Assembly (NCBI GenBank): GCA_965262785.1
Contig: OZ253559.1
Span: forward strand, 3,534,001-3,598,000
DNA from: G965218495 sp965262785
GTDB taxonomy: Bacteria; Bacteroidota; Rhodothermia; Rhodothermales; Bin80
Length of the DNA stretch: 64,000 nucleotides
Direction: 5' to 3'
Shown: in pieces, positions 36,791 to 47,992 of the stretch
Layout: each line of letters begins with the position of its first letter
Position numbering within the stretch: the first letter of the stretch is position 1
The notes under the pieces: model-generated
What the model was told of the DNA's origin: nothing
Databases searched by the model: none
What the model saw: only the letters and a program-made list of their open reading frames with translations
Translations under genes and position numbers: made by a program

Positions 36791-38662
36791 TTAGAATAAC
36801 TCGAATTCTATGGACCGCGTCACACTGCGACGCGCGGTCAGGTCACGAAGGGTTACGCGGACTTCGACCGGGCCCGCGTTTTCCCAGTCAGTAAGGTCCA
36901 GCAAGACCTCCTGGTGGTCATTGGACTGCGTTCCCGTATGAACTGTCGTTACCGAGGTTGGAGCACGACGCTGACGGTCGGCGCGGCCCCCCTCTGCGCG
37001 TCTGGCAATCTGATACGTAACGCTGTAGCGCGTATAGTCCTCTTCATCGTAGCGCAGGTGGTAAATCTCGAAATACATCCCCAGCGGCACATCCGCCCCG
37101 ACCTGCTTGTACGGGTAGGGCTCGGAATCGCCAATGAGCTCTACGGCAGACCAAATAAATACCGGCTTTAGGTCACTCATCTCCAGCACGTCACCGCTGG
37201 CATTGAGTGCAGTTAGAGAATCTACGTGACGAACTCCCACCCGAAGCCGTTGCCCGGACGAGAGCTGGTCTTCCCTGTTACGGATCAGGCGGTGAAGATC
37301 CCACTGCAAGGCCACATGGTAGAGCCCTGTATCACCGCGTACCGTGGTCTGCTGTGCCGGAATCACCGCGTCGCTGCCTCTGGGCAAATCCGCAACCTGT
37401 ATGGATCGCGTCGTCGCGTTGCGCCGGTTATAGCTGGGCCCATACTTAATCGAAGTCATGTGCAGTACAAAGTTTTCGCCTTGGTCCTGCCTTCGCAAAG
37501 CGCCTGGCTCCGGCCCCCAATACAGCTCCGTTCGCGTGGTGCCATCGCTGTCCAAAAAGCGCGCCGCCCGCAAAGCAATCGGCAAAAGCGGAAGCGCCCG
37601 GTACACCTCCGTGTACGTTGGCGGCATGAGCAGTTCGCGCTGATACGCCAACTGGGTGTCCTCAACTTTCGACGAGGTGATGGAACTCTGGACGACCTCG
37701 CTCGCCGGGCGCTCTGCCCCTCCCGGCTGCAAGTCAGTGTCATCATCCTGGTCAAGCACCGCCCTCCTGAACGAATCCCCCAGTACACGTGCCGCAACCC
37801 GCCCGGGCTCCTCGTGACTTGAAATGTAATTGTCGACCTCGCTAAAGCGATTCAAGAACACGGGGTCCTCCGCAGCAAGCTGACGGTAAATGGTCCACAT
37901 CGTAGCAAGCGCCATCTCGGCGCGCCGTTGGCCGCGCTTTTCCTGCGTAAACCCCGTTCTGAGCGGCCTGGGTAGCAGGTCCGTCGCGCCTGCGATCCGG
38001 AACTGTCCGTCCTGCTCAAGAAAGAGGAAGTGTCCGCTCCCGCTAATGTGTCCATATCGCCAAAATACGTTGGCAGGAAAATCGGACTGGTTTATCACCA
38101 TCCCGAATTTGTAAATCTTATCGGTGAATTCCGGTTCATCAAATCTGATGGTAAGTTCCCGCTCCGGGCGGCCGTAGAGAACGTACACTTCTCCCCTGTC
38201 ATCAAACCCCGTTGGTCGCTCAGAACTGGTGAATTGAGACTCCGCGTACTGAATGCGCTGCATGTGCTCCAGCAACCTTTCGTTGACCGGTGATGCTGGC
38301 AGCGGGTCCTGGCGACGCCACCAATTCACTAGCAGCACACCGGCTCCGGCGCGGATCTTAGCATCCTGGGGCGCATTCAGGAGGTCACCCTCTGCCACCT
38401 GGCGTTCGATGTCATCCGGCAAGACCAGCGCTAATTGCGACAGGTGCCGCAGTACTCTTGTGGAGTCGCGCCGTACGCCATTCTCATCCAGGCTGGCAAG
38501 CAGGCTCAGGTAGGACTCGGTAGAGTATGCCAGTGTTGCTAGAGCACTATCAGCTCTTTGGCCGCGGGCCGGCCATGCGGCAAACCCGATCAGCACAAGC
38601 CCGCACCATACGCGGGCCATTCTGGCAGCGGTCGCTGGTGACTTGGCACCCCGATCAAGCAT
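36791..38662 (-). CDS. GWxTD-domain secreted protein
   Basis: This 623-residue exported protein has a signal peptide ending near residue 35 (AAWPARG). The region LLEHMQRIQYAESQF followed by FDDRGEVYVLYGRPE matches the GWxTD domain (family pattern GWxTDRGxxYxxxGxP, here with FDDRG in place of WxTDRG). The C-terminal half consists of beta-rich, probably Ig-like segments. GWxTD proteins are frequent in Bacteroidota and related phyla; their function is not established. It begins 22 bases downstream of the broken TonB receptor gene and is followed immediately by the MGMT-type gene. Confidence 0.8.
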   Translation of the reverse strand: MLDRGAKSPATAARMARVWCGLVLIGFAAWPARGQRADSALATLAYSTESYLSLLASLDENGVRRDSTRVLRHLSQLALVLPDDIERQVAEGDLLNAPQDAKIRAGAGVLLVNWWRRQDPLPASPVNERLLEHMQRIQYAESQFTSSERPTGFDDRGEVYVLYGRPERELTIRFDEPEFTDKIYKFGMVINQSDFPANVFWRYGHISGSGHFLFLEQDGQFRIAGATDLLPRPLRTGFTQEKRGQRRAEMALATMWTIYRQLAAEDPVFLNRFSEVDNYISSHEEPGRVAARVLGDSFRRAVLDQDDDTDLQPGGAERPASEVVQSSITSSKVEDTQLAYQRELLMPPTYTEVYRALPLLPIALRAARFLDSDGTTRTELYWGPEPGALRRQDQGENFVLHMTSIKYGPSYNRRNATTRSIQVADLPRGSDAVIPAQQTTVRGDTGLYHVALQWDLHRLIRNREDQLSSGQRLRVGVRHVDSLTALNASGDVLEMSDLKPVFIWSAVELIGDSEPYPYKQVGADVPLGMYFEIYHLRYDEEDYTRYSVTYQIARRAEGGRADRQRRAPTSVTTVHTGTQSNDHQEVLLDLTDWENAGPVEVRVTLRDLTARRSVTRSIEFELF

Positions 38663-38684
38663 AAACTTCGGCGGTTTGCGCAGA

Positions 38685-41336
38685 TTAGAACTGGCAGCTC
38701 AAGCCAAGGCTCGGGATAAATGGGAACCCATAAATCGGTTCCCGGAATAGCGTGGCCGTCGCCGGAGGCCTGAGGGCCTCCGGCAAATGCAGGAAGTCCT
38801 TGGCATCTGTGCCCACAAAATACTTGTTTGTCACCGTGTTCTTGCGGCTATACACGTTGATGGCATCTGCATACACGCGCACGACAAGCCCCTGCCAACG
38901 GGTTTCGTACGTCAGTCGCAGATCTAATCGGTGATACGCGGGCAGTCTGCCGGAAAAGAGGTTGTCCGGGCTACCGAATCCAGGCACCAGCCGCGCGTAT
39001 CCCGTAGTCGGATCCGCCAGCACCACCTCCTGAGTCACGCCAGGCTGATTCGGGTCTTCAACCAAGGCCACCAGCGCCCTCATGTCGACTGCCGGCGTGT
39101 ACGGAAAGCCAGACCCATACCGCCATGTCAGGCCAGCATCAAACGCAGAGGATATCTGCCACTGAACCACGACATTCACCGTATGCCGGCGGTCATACGC
39201 AAATGGGTGGCGAACGCTTCGCGTGCCATAATTTGCCTGCCGTGAGGCATTGGCCAAGGCGTATGAGAGCCAACCGCTTGTCCGGTCTTCCGGGCGCAAG
39301 CGGGCTCGTGCAATGATGAATTCCGCGCCGTAACTCTTGCCGTTGCCGGCGTTGTCTAAGTCTGGTAGCAGTACGGGCACCTCCTGAAAGTTGATGACCC
39401 ATGCGCTGGGCGTCAGCACTCCGGCCCTACCAACGACGGTGGACCCTCTGGGGAAATACGTCGCTATCGCCCGATTCTGCACCTCGGACCTGCGGGTGAG
39501 CAGCGCCCGGTACCACTTATGATACCCTTGCAGTCGCATCCGCCAACTACGGCCCAAATGCCGGGACAGGCTCCCACCAAAGTGCCAGGCCTCTTCTGCT
39601 GCCAGGCCGTCCAGGCTCTCCAACCGTGCTATGTTGTAGTTATCATCTGGGTCCAATGTCTTTTCCAAGCCTGGACTCTGGACATAGCGCCCAACGGCCA
39701 AGCGGGCGGTCGATTTCTGGCCCATGGGAACGGATATGCTGAGACGCGGTGTCCAGTATCCGCGCCCAACCAGCCTGTAGTAGTCGAAGCGAATTGCTGG
39801 CTGAAGGAATACCGCTCCGCCTGAGAGCGTCACCTTATCTTGCGCAAAGAAATGAGCACGCGCATCCGCACGAGCCACATCCGCACTGTCCCCCAACGAA
39901 GACACCAAAGGACCGGCCATCTGCATTGAACAGTGTCATGCCAAAATCATTTGCTTGAAATTCCAGCTTGAGATCCGATTCTAGATGGTCCAGTCCGGCG
40001 CCGGCTTCAATGCTGTGCGCGCTTCGAGCCAGCGCAATCCTTGCGCCTGCCGACAACTTCTTAATGGCATAGCGCTCCTTCTGAACGAATTGCGCTTCCG
40101 AGTCACTTGGAAACACCGGATCCGGCGGATCAAACGGGCTGGAAACATTCTTCAGCCCGGCCATCCAGGCCTGGAGCCCTCCTCCCAGCGTACTTCCGCC
40201 GCTGTTCTCGTACCAATTGGCATACATACGCCCGGTCGTTGCCTCGTCAGGAACGTAATTCCACTGCACGCCTACAGCCGTATGCGTAATGTCCTTACCA
40301 CCGCGGTACAGGCTTTCCGAATCCCCTTGCGCTGCCACGACATCTTCGTCAACGACCCAGTCCAGCTTGTCGCGGCTGGCGAGAACCGTGGCGCGCACAA
40401 TGTGGTTGTACGACGGTCGCAGCGCGAGCTTGAAATGACCGTCTGCAAAGTTGGGAAAGGCTATCTCGTTAAAGATGCCGATACGACGGGCAAACGTGTT
40501 GGCAAACGATCCGAAATAGGTCTTTCGCCCGCTGGCTATCCAGCTACCGCCCCAAAAACCGGTCGCACCCTCCAGCGTTGAGTTGACCGTCATCATAGTC
40601 GAGCTGAGGCGGCCGTGCAGCGCACCGTCCGCGCGACCTTCGCGCGTGGTCACCACTAGCGCTGATGAGAGACGGTCTTCATACTCTGCCGGCATGGTGC
40701 CTGCATAGAGTTCGACCTCTCTTACCAGTTCGGGGTTGAGCAGACTCCCCATTCCACTCAGCTGGTACGGGCTGAATACCTCTATGTCATCGATCAGAAT
40801 GAGGTTTTGATCGGCTGTACCCCACGGAAATAAAGCTGCGTGGAATAGTCGCCGGAGGTCTGGACCCCGGGAAACACCCTCAACGCCTGTAAGACGTCCT
40901 CGCCTGCGCCTGCCAGCGCCCGTATCGTGCGGGCAGATACCTTCGTAACCGCGACGTGCACATCCGAAGCTGGCTGGAATGGCCCGGCGCTAACCTCAAT
41001 CTCTTCCAGACCAACGATTGTTGGCTCCAGGTAGAAGTCCTGCATCAGCGAATCTTCGGTCATCACTACACTGACGGCTACGCTAGTATAGCTCACGTGG
41101 CGCGCCACGAGGCGATAGGCCCCTGCAACCGGTGCCGTCAAGCTGTAATGGCCCGCACTGTCGGTAGCGACACCTGTAACTATGGTGCCATTCCACTCCA
41201 GCGTTACTGTTGCACCAAATAGAGCAGTATGCTCCTGCGCATCACGTATGAAGCCCGCAACCACCCACGGTTGCGATTCCGCAGTAGTGATACCACACAT
41301 GAGCAGCACGGAAACGATACAGGCTGAACGCAACAT
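38685..41336 (-). pseudogene. TonB-dependent receptor with two frameshifts
   Basis: Three consecutive minus-strand frames together make one outer-membrane receptor of about 880 residues. Frame 1 (40794-41336) has a signal peptide, a carboxypeptidase-regulatory-like domain and the start of the plug, breaking at YFRGVQP. Frame 2 (39835 to about 40810) resumes with DQNLILIDDIEVFSPYQL, GTMPAEYEDRLSSALVV and the first barrel strands. Frame 3 (38685 to about 39920) contains the rest of the barrel, ending in an aromatic residue (CQF). One missing base near 40812 explains the first break; a second indel lies near 39900-39925. It is either a real pseudogene or carries two assembly errors. Substrate unknown. 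Confidence 0.88.
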
Positions 41337-42196
41337 GTCTCACGCTGGTTGGCCAAACAGGCGGTCCTCCCTGGGCTACGGGACAAGTTCTTAAGACTAC
41401 AGGTCGTGCCCTGTAGTTTCACGGCACGCGAATGCGGGACAAATTCTTCGAATCCTTTGATCTCCATAGCCCAAGGCACCTGACAGAGCCTGTTACCTCC
41501 CCTTTGTCGCAGGGACTCGGGCGACACCTTAATCCGTGACGCCAATACGACGATCCGGCCAAGGGCGGCGAATTCTGAGGTTCGGCCAGCGCCTCGCAGC
41601 CTACTAGTTCAGCTGCTCCCACGGAGTGCAATTCTATTGGGACAGCGGCCCAGTAGTCTGTAACACGGCCTGTACAGGCAACGGCGAAAATTGAGAGAAC
41701 TGGTTGGCGCAGCATAGTAAACCGGCCACCCGCTCTGAACGCACCCCGGCCATCTTGCCGCTGCGCGTACATCCTCGTGCTTGGGTCGCGCAGAATTTTG
41801 TAATAGCCCTTCAGCGACCTTCGCGTTGCTATTGACCCGGCCCGAAACGCCCTCCTCTGGTATTACTCCAGAAGTGCGTGACCCCCAAACACGCGGGCGC
41901 CGACCCCTCTAAGTCCGCGAACACGAGGCAATCTGCCGTACGAATCTAGGCTCCTGATCTTTCCGGCACCACCATCAAACTGGGAATTCAACCCACTGGA
42001 GCATATCCGTATGAAATCAATACCGTCGAGCGGTGCTCCCAGCTTTCGGGGCACTGAACAGGGGCTGCGGACAGACACCCTTTCCCATCTCCTTTTATGC
42101 ACGCTCTGGCGTAGCCCTCGTAGCGGAATCATCAAGCAGTGAATCAACTACTCCGTCGTTGCAACGATCAGGAGCATTCCACACACAAATTCCCTA
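41337..42196. other. about 860 bases without a supported gene
   Basis: Minus-strand frames of 94-117 codons occur here but show no recognisable domain. This stretch probably includes the promoter of the receptor gene and remnants of other DNA. Confidence 0.45.
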
Positions 42197-44317
42197 TCAG
42201 CCTTCCTCTGTGATGAGCATCCTTCGCCCCATAGACACGTTTTCGAGGCGCCACGTCGCGTTGGACACAGGCCAATGCACCTCGATCGCCTGAATCGCAC
42301 TCGCCTTACCCAGGCCTATCTCCTGCCGCAGGCTGGATGCGCCAAAGCTTCCCCCGGTACCCACTACGCGGTAGATCGACCGCATGCCCTGACTTGTCAC
42401 AACATCCACGCGTATCCGGGCGCCAATGGCACTCCAGTTGGTCTTCGTTCCTTGAAGCTCCAGCGTGATCCACTGGTTGCCGTGGCCGGGGTTTTCGAAA
42501 AGCACGTTCATGGCCAAATCCCCTTCAAAGGCTCCGCCCATCACTGCATAGATGTCCTGGTCGCCATCATCGTCCATGTCGCCAAATGCTACGCCATGCC
42601 CTTTTTGAAGGTGCCCGAATCCCCCGGACGCGGTTACCTCCAAAAAGCGCATCCCACCATCGTTTCGAAACATCCGATTCGGCATGAGCGCCCTGAGATC
42701 AGGGTCGCCAGTCCCTACATAGAAGTCCAGCCAGCCGTCGTTGTCCAGGTCGCCAAAGTTGGACCCCATCGTGTACATCACGTGGCCAAGGCCAACCTCC
42801 TCTGCCACATCGGAAAAGGTGCCGTCGCCGTTGTTGCGGTAAAGTCGCGGCTTTTCATCGTGACCCGGCAGACCCAGATACTCCGCGGCCACATCGCCGG
42901 CGGTCGCGCGCCAGCCTGACACAAAAAGGTCCTGCCATCCATCGTTGTCAAAATCCCAAAACCAGGCAGGAAAGCTGTCGATCGGCTCCTGAACGCCGGC
43001 GAGCCTCCCTACGTCTTCAAATCCGGAACCATTGAGGTTTCGCAGCAACAGGTTGGGCTCTCCATAGCGTGACACGTACAGATCCATCCATCCATCGTTG
43101 TCGTAGTCACCGCTTACGACCGCCTTGACATAGCCTACTATGGCCAGCCCCATCTCCTGAGAGACCTCCTCAAAGGTGCCATCACCCCGGTTGCGGAAAT
43201 ACTCGCAAGAATGGCGCCCCGCCTGCGCATTGGACTCATTACCTACAAAAAGGTCCAAGTGACCGTCGTTATCGAAGTCGGCCCATGTCGCAGTCTGGGT
43301 AGGATGCAAAGAAAAAAGGCCTGCCTGCACCGTGACATCATCAAAAGCGCCGTTGCCTGTGTTGCGCAGCAGAGAATTCGGGTGGCCCCCGGCAAGCCAC
43401 GCCCCCCGAAGGACCAGGACATCGACATCGCCGTCGTTGTCGTAGTCTGCGTGCAACAGGTTGAGCCCGCCGACCAAGCCCTCAAGCCCGGCATTCAGGC
43501 TCCGGTCCTGAAACGTCCCCTGGCCTGTATTAACAAAGTAACGCAGCGGGTCTCGCAGCCCCCAGGACGAGGCCAGGATGTCCAGGTGACCATCGCCGGA
43601 AAGGTCTTCCATAACCGCTCCGCCCGACAGGCCCATCACATCTAGCCCAAGGAGCTTGGCAATGTCTGCAAATCGACCGATGTCATCTTCTGCTTCCAAT
43701 GCTTCGGGTGGGATGCGCCACGCTTCGGGCACTCCGTCGGGGTACTCGCCCAGCGTCATTGAGGCCAGGTTAAGCAGCCACATGCTGCTCAGGTCGTTGG
43801 GATCGGCGCTAAGCAGCCTACTATACACGCCCATCGCGGCCCGCGATCCCCGCTCCAAGACATGAACGCCGCCCGACGTTATCGGCAGAAGACACCGTTC
43901 GGTGTTATGATTCGCGACGCAATTCTCCTGCTCTCCAAGCCTCAGATAGCTCAGAGCGAGGTGGTCCAAGGCACCCAAGCGGTACGAATCGTCGAAAAGT
44001 CGAGGTGCCGCCTCAACCTGCTTCAAGATGGCCTCGAATCGCTCGATGGCCGCTTCGCTGTCGCCGGACCGCAGCAACTCCTGGCTGAGGGTACTCTCGT
44101 ACTGGATGCGCTGCAACAGATCGTCTGGCGGCGTCACCGTCCGCAGGGCACGCACCCGCGCCTTGTTTGCATGTGCATTGCCACGCGGGTATGCTTCAGT
44201 CTCGCTTGCTATAGATTCAAGCACTGCGGCCATTTCTTGGGTGCCACGGCTGGCCTTTGTGCTGCATCCGGCAGAAACGAGGATCAACACCCATAGCGAG
44301 GAAGCGACGCGCGTCAT
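42197..44317 (-). CDS. CRTAC1-type lipoprotein with FG-GAP/VCBS repeats and ASPIC/UnbV domain
   Basis: This 706-residue lipoprotein has a signal with lipobox VSAGC at about residue 18. A helical, TPR-like region (about 45-200) precedes a beta-propeller built of FG-GAP/VCBS repeats with calcium-binding patterns such as DYDNDGDVDV, DFDNDGHLDL and DYDNDGWMDL. The C-terminus is an ASPIC/UnbV domain (segment SAIGARIRVDVVTSQG). Proteins of this type are exported and often occur near SusC/SusD genes; their molecular role is unclear. It begins 6 bases after the stop of the next ASPIC gene, as third gene of a coupled set of three. Confidence 0.9.
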   Translation of the reverse strand: MTRVASSLWVLILVSAGCSTKASRGTQEMAAVLESIASETEAYPRGNAHANKARVRALRTVTPPDDLLQRIQYESTLSQELLRSGDSEAAIERFEAILKQVEAAPRLFDDSYRLGALDHLALSYLRLGEQENCVANHNTERCLLPITSGGVHVLERGSRAAMGVYSRLLSADPNDLSSMWLLNLASMTLGEYPDGVPEAWRIPPEALEAEDDIGRFADIAKLLGLDVMGLSGGAVMEDLSGDGHLDILASSWGLRDPLRYFVNTGQGTFQDRSLNAGLEGLVGGLNLLHADYDNDGDVDVLVLRGAWLAGGHPNSLLRNTGNGAFDDVTVQAGLFSLHPTQTATWADFDNDGHLDLFVGNESNAQAGRHSCEYFRNRGDGTFEEVSQEMGLAIVGYVKAVVSGDYDNDGWMDLYVSRYGEPNLLLRNLNGSGFEDVGRLAGVQEPIDSFPAWFWDFDNDGWQDLFVSGWRATAGDVAAEYLGLPGHDEKPRLYRNNGDGTFSDVAEEVGLGHVMYTMGSNFGDLDNDGWLDFYVGTGDPDLRALMPNRMFRNDGGMRFLEVTASGGFGHLQKGHGVAFGDMDDDGDQDIYAVMGGAFEGDLAMNVLFENPGHGNQWITLELQGTKTNWSAIGARIRVDVVTSQGMRSIYRVVGTGGSFGASSLRQEIGLGKASAIQAIEVHWPVSNATWRLENVSMGRRMLITEEG

Positions 44318-44323
44318 CGTCGA

Positions 44324-47300
44324 CTATGGATCTGGGTACTGAACAAGGATTTCCTCCGCCTCCGCTGCCACCGTCGTGAAGGTCTCTCTCCCACCAGGCC
44401 ATCGGACAAGAACGCCAGCCACCGGCTCCCGCTTGCCCAAGACGAGGACGGGCGAGTCCTGGGACCAATAGCCGGACCCCGCCGCCACCAATCGGGCTGG
44501 CCCGTAGGTGCCATCAACGTACTCAAGTCGGACGGCTGCACCCACGCCCCAAGGATTTGCTGCAGGTCCCGCAAGGCGGACTCGTAGCCCGGTTGCTTGG
44601 GACTGGTTCCTGTAGAGCAGGGCCTCGGCACCATTCTGAGTGAGAAGAGCGTCGCTTCGGCCGTCCCGGTCAAAGTCTGCCGTGACCACGGCTCGGCCTT
44701 CGCCATAAGCCCCCAAGCCTGACATTGGCATGGGCGTGAAGCCTCCGCTACCGTCTCCAGCCAACCACAATCCGCGCCCCGCATCCTGACGAGGCGTCGA
44801 AATGGGTAACGCAAAGTAGTTCTGACCAAGCACCAAGTCGTCGTGCCCATCGGCGTTGATATCAGCAACGCTCACGCCAGTAGCCACAGTGTATTGCGCT
44901 TCCTGAGGCAATGGCCGCGCTTCAAAGTACGCACCGTGATTAAGAAACACGGTGGAGCTCAGTGTAGACGCTGCCACATAGCTGAGCTGGTGCCCAGCGT
45001 TTCCCAGTGCTTCCTCCAGTGTCGAGGAGGCAAAGGCCGCATGAGAATTGAAACGGCGCAAGAATGCCGGCACACCGCGGGCAAGATCCCCAAGCTGCCG
45101 CGTGGGGACATAAGCCCCAAGCGAAGGCTCCAAGTACGCCTCAAACAGGTCGAGAATACCATTGGCGTCAATGTCGCCATAGTACAGACGCACGCCCTGG
45201 CTGCTGCCATACCGGAGATTCCACCCCCAATTGGTAGCCACAATGTCAAGCAGGCCATCTTCATTAAAGTCACCCATCGCAACTCCATTCCACCAGCCGC
45301 TGTATTCGCCAAGGCCAAGCGCATGCGTGCGGTCTACGAAGGCCCCACCTTCGTTCGTCATGACGCAAATTGCCCCCCATTCCCGTGCCAGGACCACATC
45401 AGCATCGCCATCTGCATCAAGATCACCAAGCGCAGCACCCGACACCAACCCAATTCGGTCGAATGCGCGACTCAGCGCCACATCATGCAAGAGCGCCCCA
45501 TCTGTATTGCGGTAGATCCTGCTACTCGCAGCAATGGGGTACGCACCTGGCCGGAAATTCCCTCCTACCAGGAGGTCCAGATCTTGGTCGCCGTCCAGGT
45601 CCGCAAGCGCCAGCGGGCCTGGGGTTTCCGGGCCAAACGGAAGCCGCCGCGTTTCGTGGAGCGCCCCTGAGAGCCCGACAGCGTAGACTTGGATAAATGA
45701 CGAGTCGCCGGCAGTTTCAGGCGTACGCTCATAGTTTGAGACTCCTGTCAGAACTCGTATGCTACCCTGTGGATCGGGCAACACTACTACGCCGGTCATG
45801 TCCCCTGTGGCGGCTTCCGACACTCCAGCCCTGCGTAAGGTGCCACCCTCATTTAGAAAGCTCACTAGTCGCCCGCCCATGCCATCGCCTGCGATGAAGT
45901 CCGGGTCAGCATCCCCATCAAGGTCCGCCACTGCTGCCCCCGGTCCGCGTTGACTAAGCCGGCGCGGCAGAAGCGGCTGCCGCGCGAAGTCCTCGTACAA
46001 CGATTCGACATGGGGCGGCAACGCTTGGACTCGCACAAATGGGGCGGACTCCGCTACAGCATGTGCGGCATGCTGCTCTGCCTGTTGGTAGGCAACCTCG
46101 TAGTGCCGACCAGCCAGCGCCTGCGGCACTGAGGAAATCGTGCCGCCCGGCCAGACTACGTCAATCCGGCAAGGGATCTCCGTGGCCGCAAAGACCGCCA
46201 GCATCTGACTGGATGACACGTACTGGCCACCGGCGGTGATCTCCTTCTGCTGCACCGGCAACCCCGGGCACTGCATGCGAACGGTGGCGCCCACGCCATG
46301 GGTGTTGGGCCTTGAGCCCTGAAGCTGGACAGCAATTCGCGCGGCCGCTGCGGTGTTTTCGTAGAGCGCTACCACTTCGTTCAGCCGGTTGATCACGACA
46401 TCCAGGTCTCCGTCGCTATCCAAGTCTCCAAGCGCCATGCCATGAGAAACGTCTGCAGAAGCGCCCAGGCCCCACCCTTCAGGTATGGCCTCAAACGTTC
46501 GGTCCCCGCGATTGCGGAATGCCACGTTGCGCAATGCAAGGTCAGGAAAGTCCAGCAAAAGCGCCCTCGTGGCATTGAGCCCTCTCGCTTGCGTTAGCTT
46601 CTGCTGCTCACCGGCTTGCGCATCCAAGTCCTGTATGTCAAAAATATGACCCGTAGTTACTAGCAAATCCTCATACCCGTCGAGGTCAACATCCACAAAG
46701 CTCGTGGACCATGACCAGTCTGACGCTGCAACCCCGGCCACGTTGGCAATCTCGGCGAAGGTTCCGTCGCCGCGGCTGACAAAGAGCATGTTCTGCATCT
46801 CCTGCGGACGGGCTTCGAGGTCCCCTATGGCAATCGGAATCGGGATACGCGTGTTGCGCTGGCGCTGGCGTCGGGCATAATCGCGGCTGAGCATGTCCGT
46901 CAAGAACATGTCAACATGACCATCCCGATCAATGTCCGAGAAATCCACGGACATGGTCGCATTGCTGGTCTTGCGTAAGGCTTCGGGCGCCGCCAGCCTG
47001 AGTGTGCCTTGGCCATCGCCCAGCCACAAGGCGTCTGGGCTTTCAAAATCGTTGCACACATACAGGTCAGCAAATCCATCCCCGTTGACGTCGTGAAAGC
47101 GTGCCGTGAGAGCCCAGTCCCGCGGTACGCTGCTCAGCGGCGCTCCATCCGAGTCTAAAAAAGTGCCGGCGGTCCAGTCCACGAGCTCAAACCGCCCGGC
47201 GCCATCGTTGAGGTACAAACCGTCGGGCTCACCTAATTCGAGTCTGAGCATCTTGTTGCCGCTCCGCTTGAAGGCGTAGTGGTCTTCGAATGCTGGTTTC

Positions 47301-47992
47301 ACGGTATGCATGGAGTCCTGCATCACCTTTTCCCAGGTGACCTCCTCGGGCGGCATGCTGTCCTTGAGCGCGATACGCTTGTAGCGGCCTACGTAAAGGT
47401 CCAAGTCTCCGTCGCTGTCAACATCTGCCAGCGTCATGGTGGTGCTTCCGAAGGACGAAGCCAGACCGGATTCACTGGTTACATCTTCGAATCGCCCCGT
47501 TCCATCATTCAGCAGTGTTGCTCCAGGCCCACCCAGCATGGAAACCAACAAATCCAAATCGCCATCGCCGTCAATATCCGCCAAGGCGGTGCCGGTAGAA
47601 TTGTAACCTGCGAGTGCTGTGCCCGCCTCCTGCGTTATGTCTTTGAACCGCCAGCCTCCCTCGTTGTGATATAGCACGTTGGGTTGCATCAAGCGCGCCA
47701 CATAGATGTCAGGTAGGCCGTCACCGTCAACGTCGCCTATCGCAACGCCAGACCCATGCATGAAGTGGCGATTGGTGACGATCTGATTCTCAGCCACGCT
47801 GTTGACCGCCGCCACCCCCGTCCGAGCGAGACTCACGGCCCGATACCCGGCGCGCCCTCCCGTGGGCGCTGCAAGCGTACGCCAACGGTAGCCCGGCTCA
47901 GACTGCCACTCACCGGCAGGGCTGCCGCATGCCGCCGCCATACAAGCACCGGCCATCGCCAGCAAGAGTCGACCACCGGCGCTACCCGCCAT
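44324..47992 (-). CDS. large double-module FG-GAP/ASPIC lipoprotein
   Basis: I start at the ATG at 47990-47992 (MAGSAGG...), where the signal peptide with lipobox AAAC begins; this gives 1222 residues. It overlaps the upstream stop by 11 bases. The protein has two tandem modules. The first has FG-GAP repeats (DVDGDGLPDIYVA, DIDGDGDLDLL) followed by an ASPIC domain (NTHGVGATVRMQC). A linker reads YEDFARQPLLPRRLSQRGPG, and the second has FG-GAP repeats and an ASPIC domain ending near the C-terminus (WGVGAAVRLEY). This architecture is common in Bacteroidota. It is presumably surface exposed and calcium stabilised. It is a close paralog of the upstream gene. Confidence 0.9.
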   Translation of the reverse strand: MAGSAGGRLLLAMAGACMAAACGSPAGEWQSEPGYRWRTLAAPTGGRAGYRAVSLARTGVAAVNSVAENQIVTNRHFMHGSGVAIGDVDGDGLPDIYVARLMQPNVLYHNEGGWRFKDITQEAGTALAGYNSTGTALADIDGDGDLDLLVSMLGGPGATLLNDGTGRFEDVTSESGLASSFGSTTMTLADVDSDGDLDLYVGRYKRIALKDSMPPEEVTWEKVMQDSMHTVKPAFEDHYAFKRSGNKMLRLELGEPDGLYLNDGAGRFELVDWTAGTFLDSDGAPLSSVPRDWALTARFHDVNGDGFADLYVCNDFESPDALWLGDGQGTLRLAAPEALRKTSNATMSVDFSDIDRDGHVDMFLTDMLSRDYARRQRQRNTRIPIPIAIGDLEARPQEMQNMLFVSRGDGTFAEIANVAGVAASDWSWSTSFVDVDLDGYEDLLVTTGHIFDIQDLDAQAGEQQKLTQARGLNATRALLLDFPDLALRNVAFRNRGDRTFEAIPEGWGLGASADVSHGMALGDLDSDGDLDVVINRLNEVVALYENTAAAARIAVQLQGSRPNTHGVGATVRMQCPGLPVQQKEITAGGQYVSSSQMLAVFAATEIPCRIDVVWPGGTISSVPQALAGRHYEVAYQQAEQHAAHAVAESAPFVRVQALPPHVESLYEDFARQPLLPRRLSQRGPGAAVADLDGDADPDFIAGDGMGGRLVSFLNEGGTLRRAGVSEAATGDMTGVVVLPDPQGSIRVLTGVSNYERTPETAGDSSFIQVYAVGLSGALHETRRLPFGPETPGPLALADLDGDQDLDLLVGGNFRPGAYPIAASSRIYRNTDGALLHDVALSRAFDRIGLVSGAALGDLDADGDADVVLAREWGAICVMTNEGGAFVDRTHALGLGEYSGWWNGVAMGDFNEDGLLDIVATNWGWNLRYGSSQGVRLYYGDIDANGILDLFEAYLEPSLGAYVPTRQLGDLARGVPAFLRRFNSHAAFASSTLEEALGNAGHQLSYVAASTLSSTVFLNHGAYFEARPLPQEAQYTVATGVSVADINADGHDDLVLGQNYFALPISTPRQDAGRGLWLAGDGSGGFTPMPMSGLGAYGEGRAVVTADFDRDGRSDALLTQNGAEALLYRNQSQATGLRVRLAGPAANPWGVGAAVRLEYVDGTYGPARLVAAGSGYWSQDSPVLVLGKREPVAGVLVRWPGGRETFTTVAAEAEEILVQYPDP

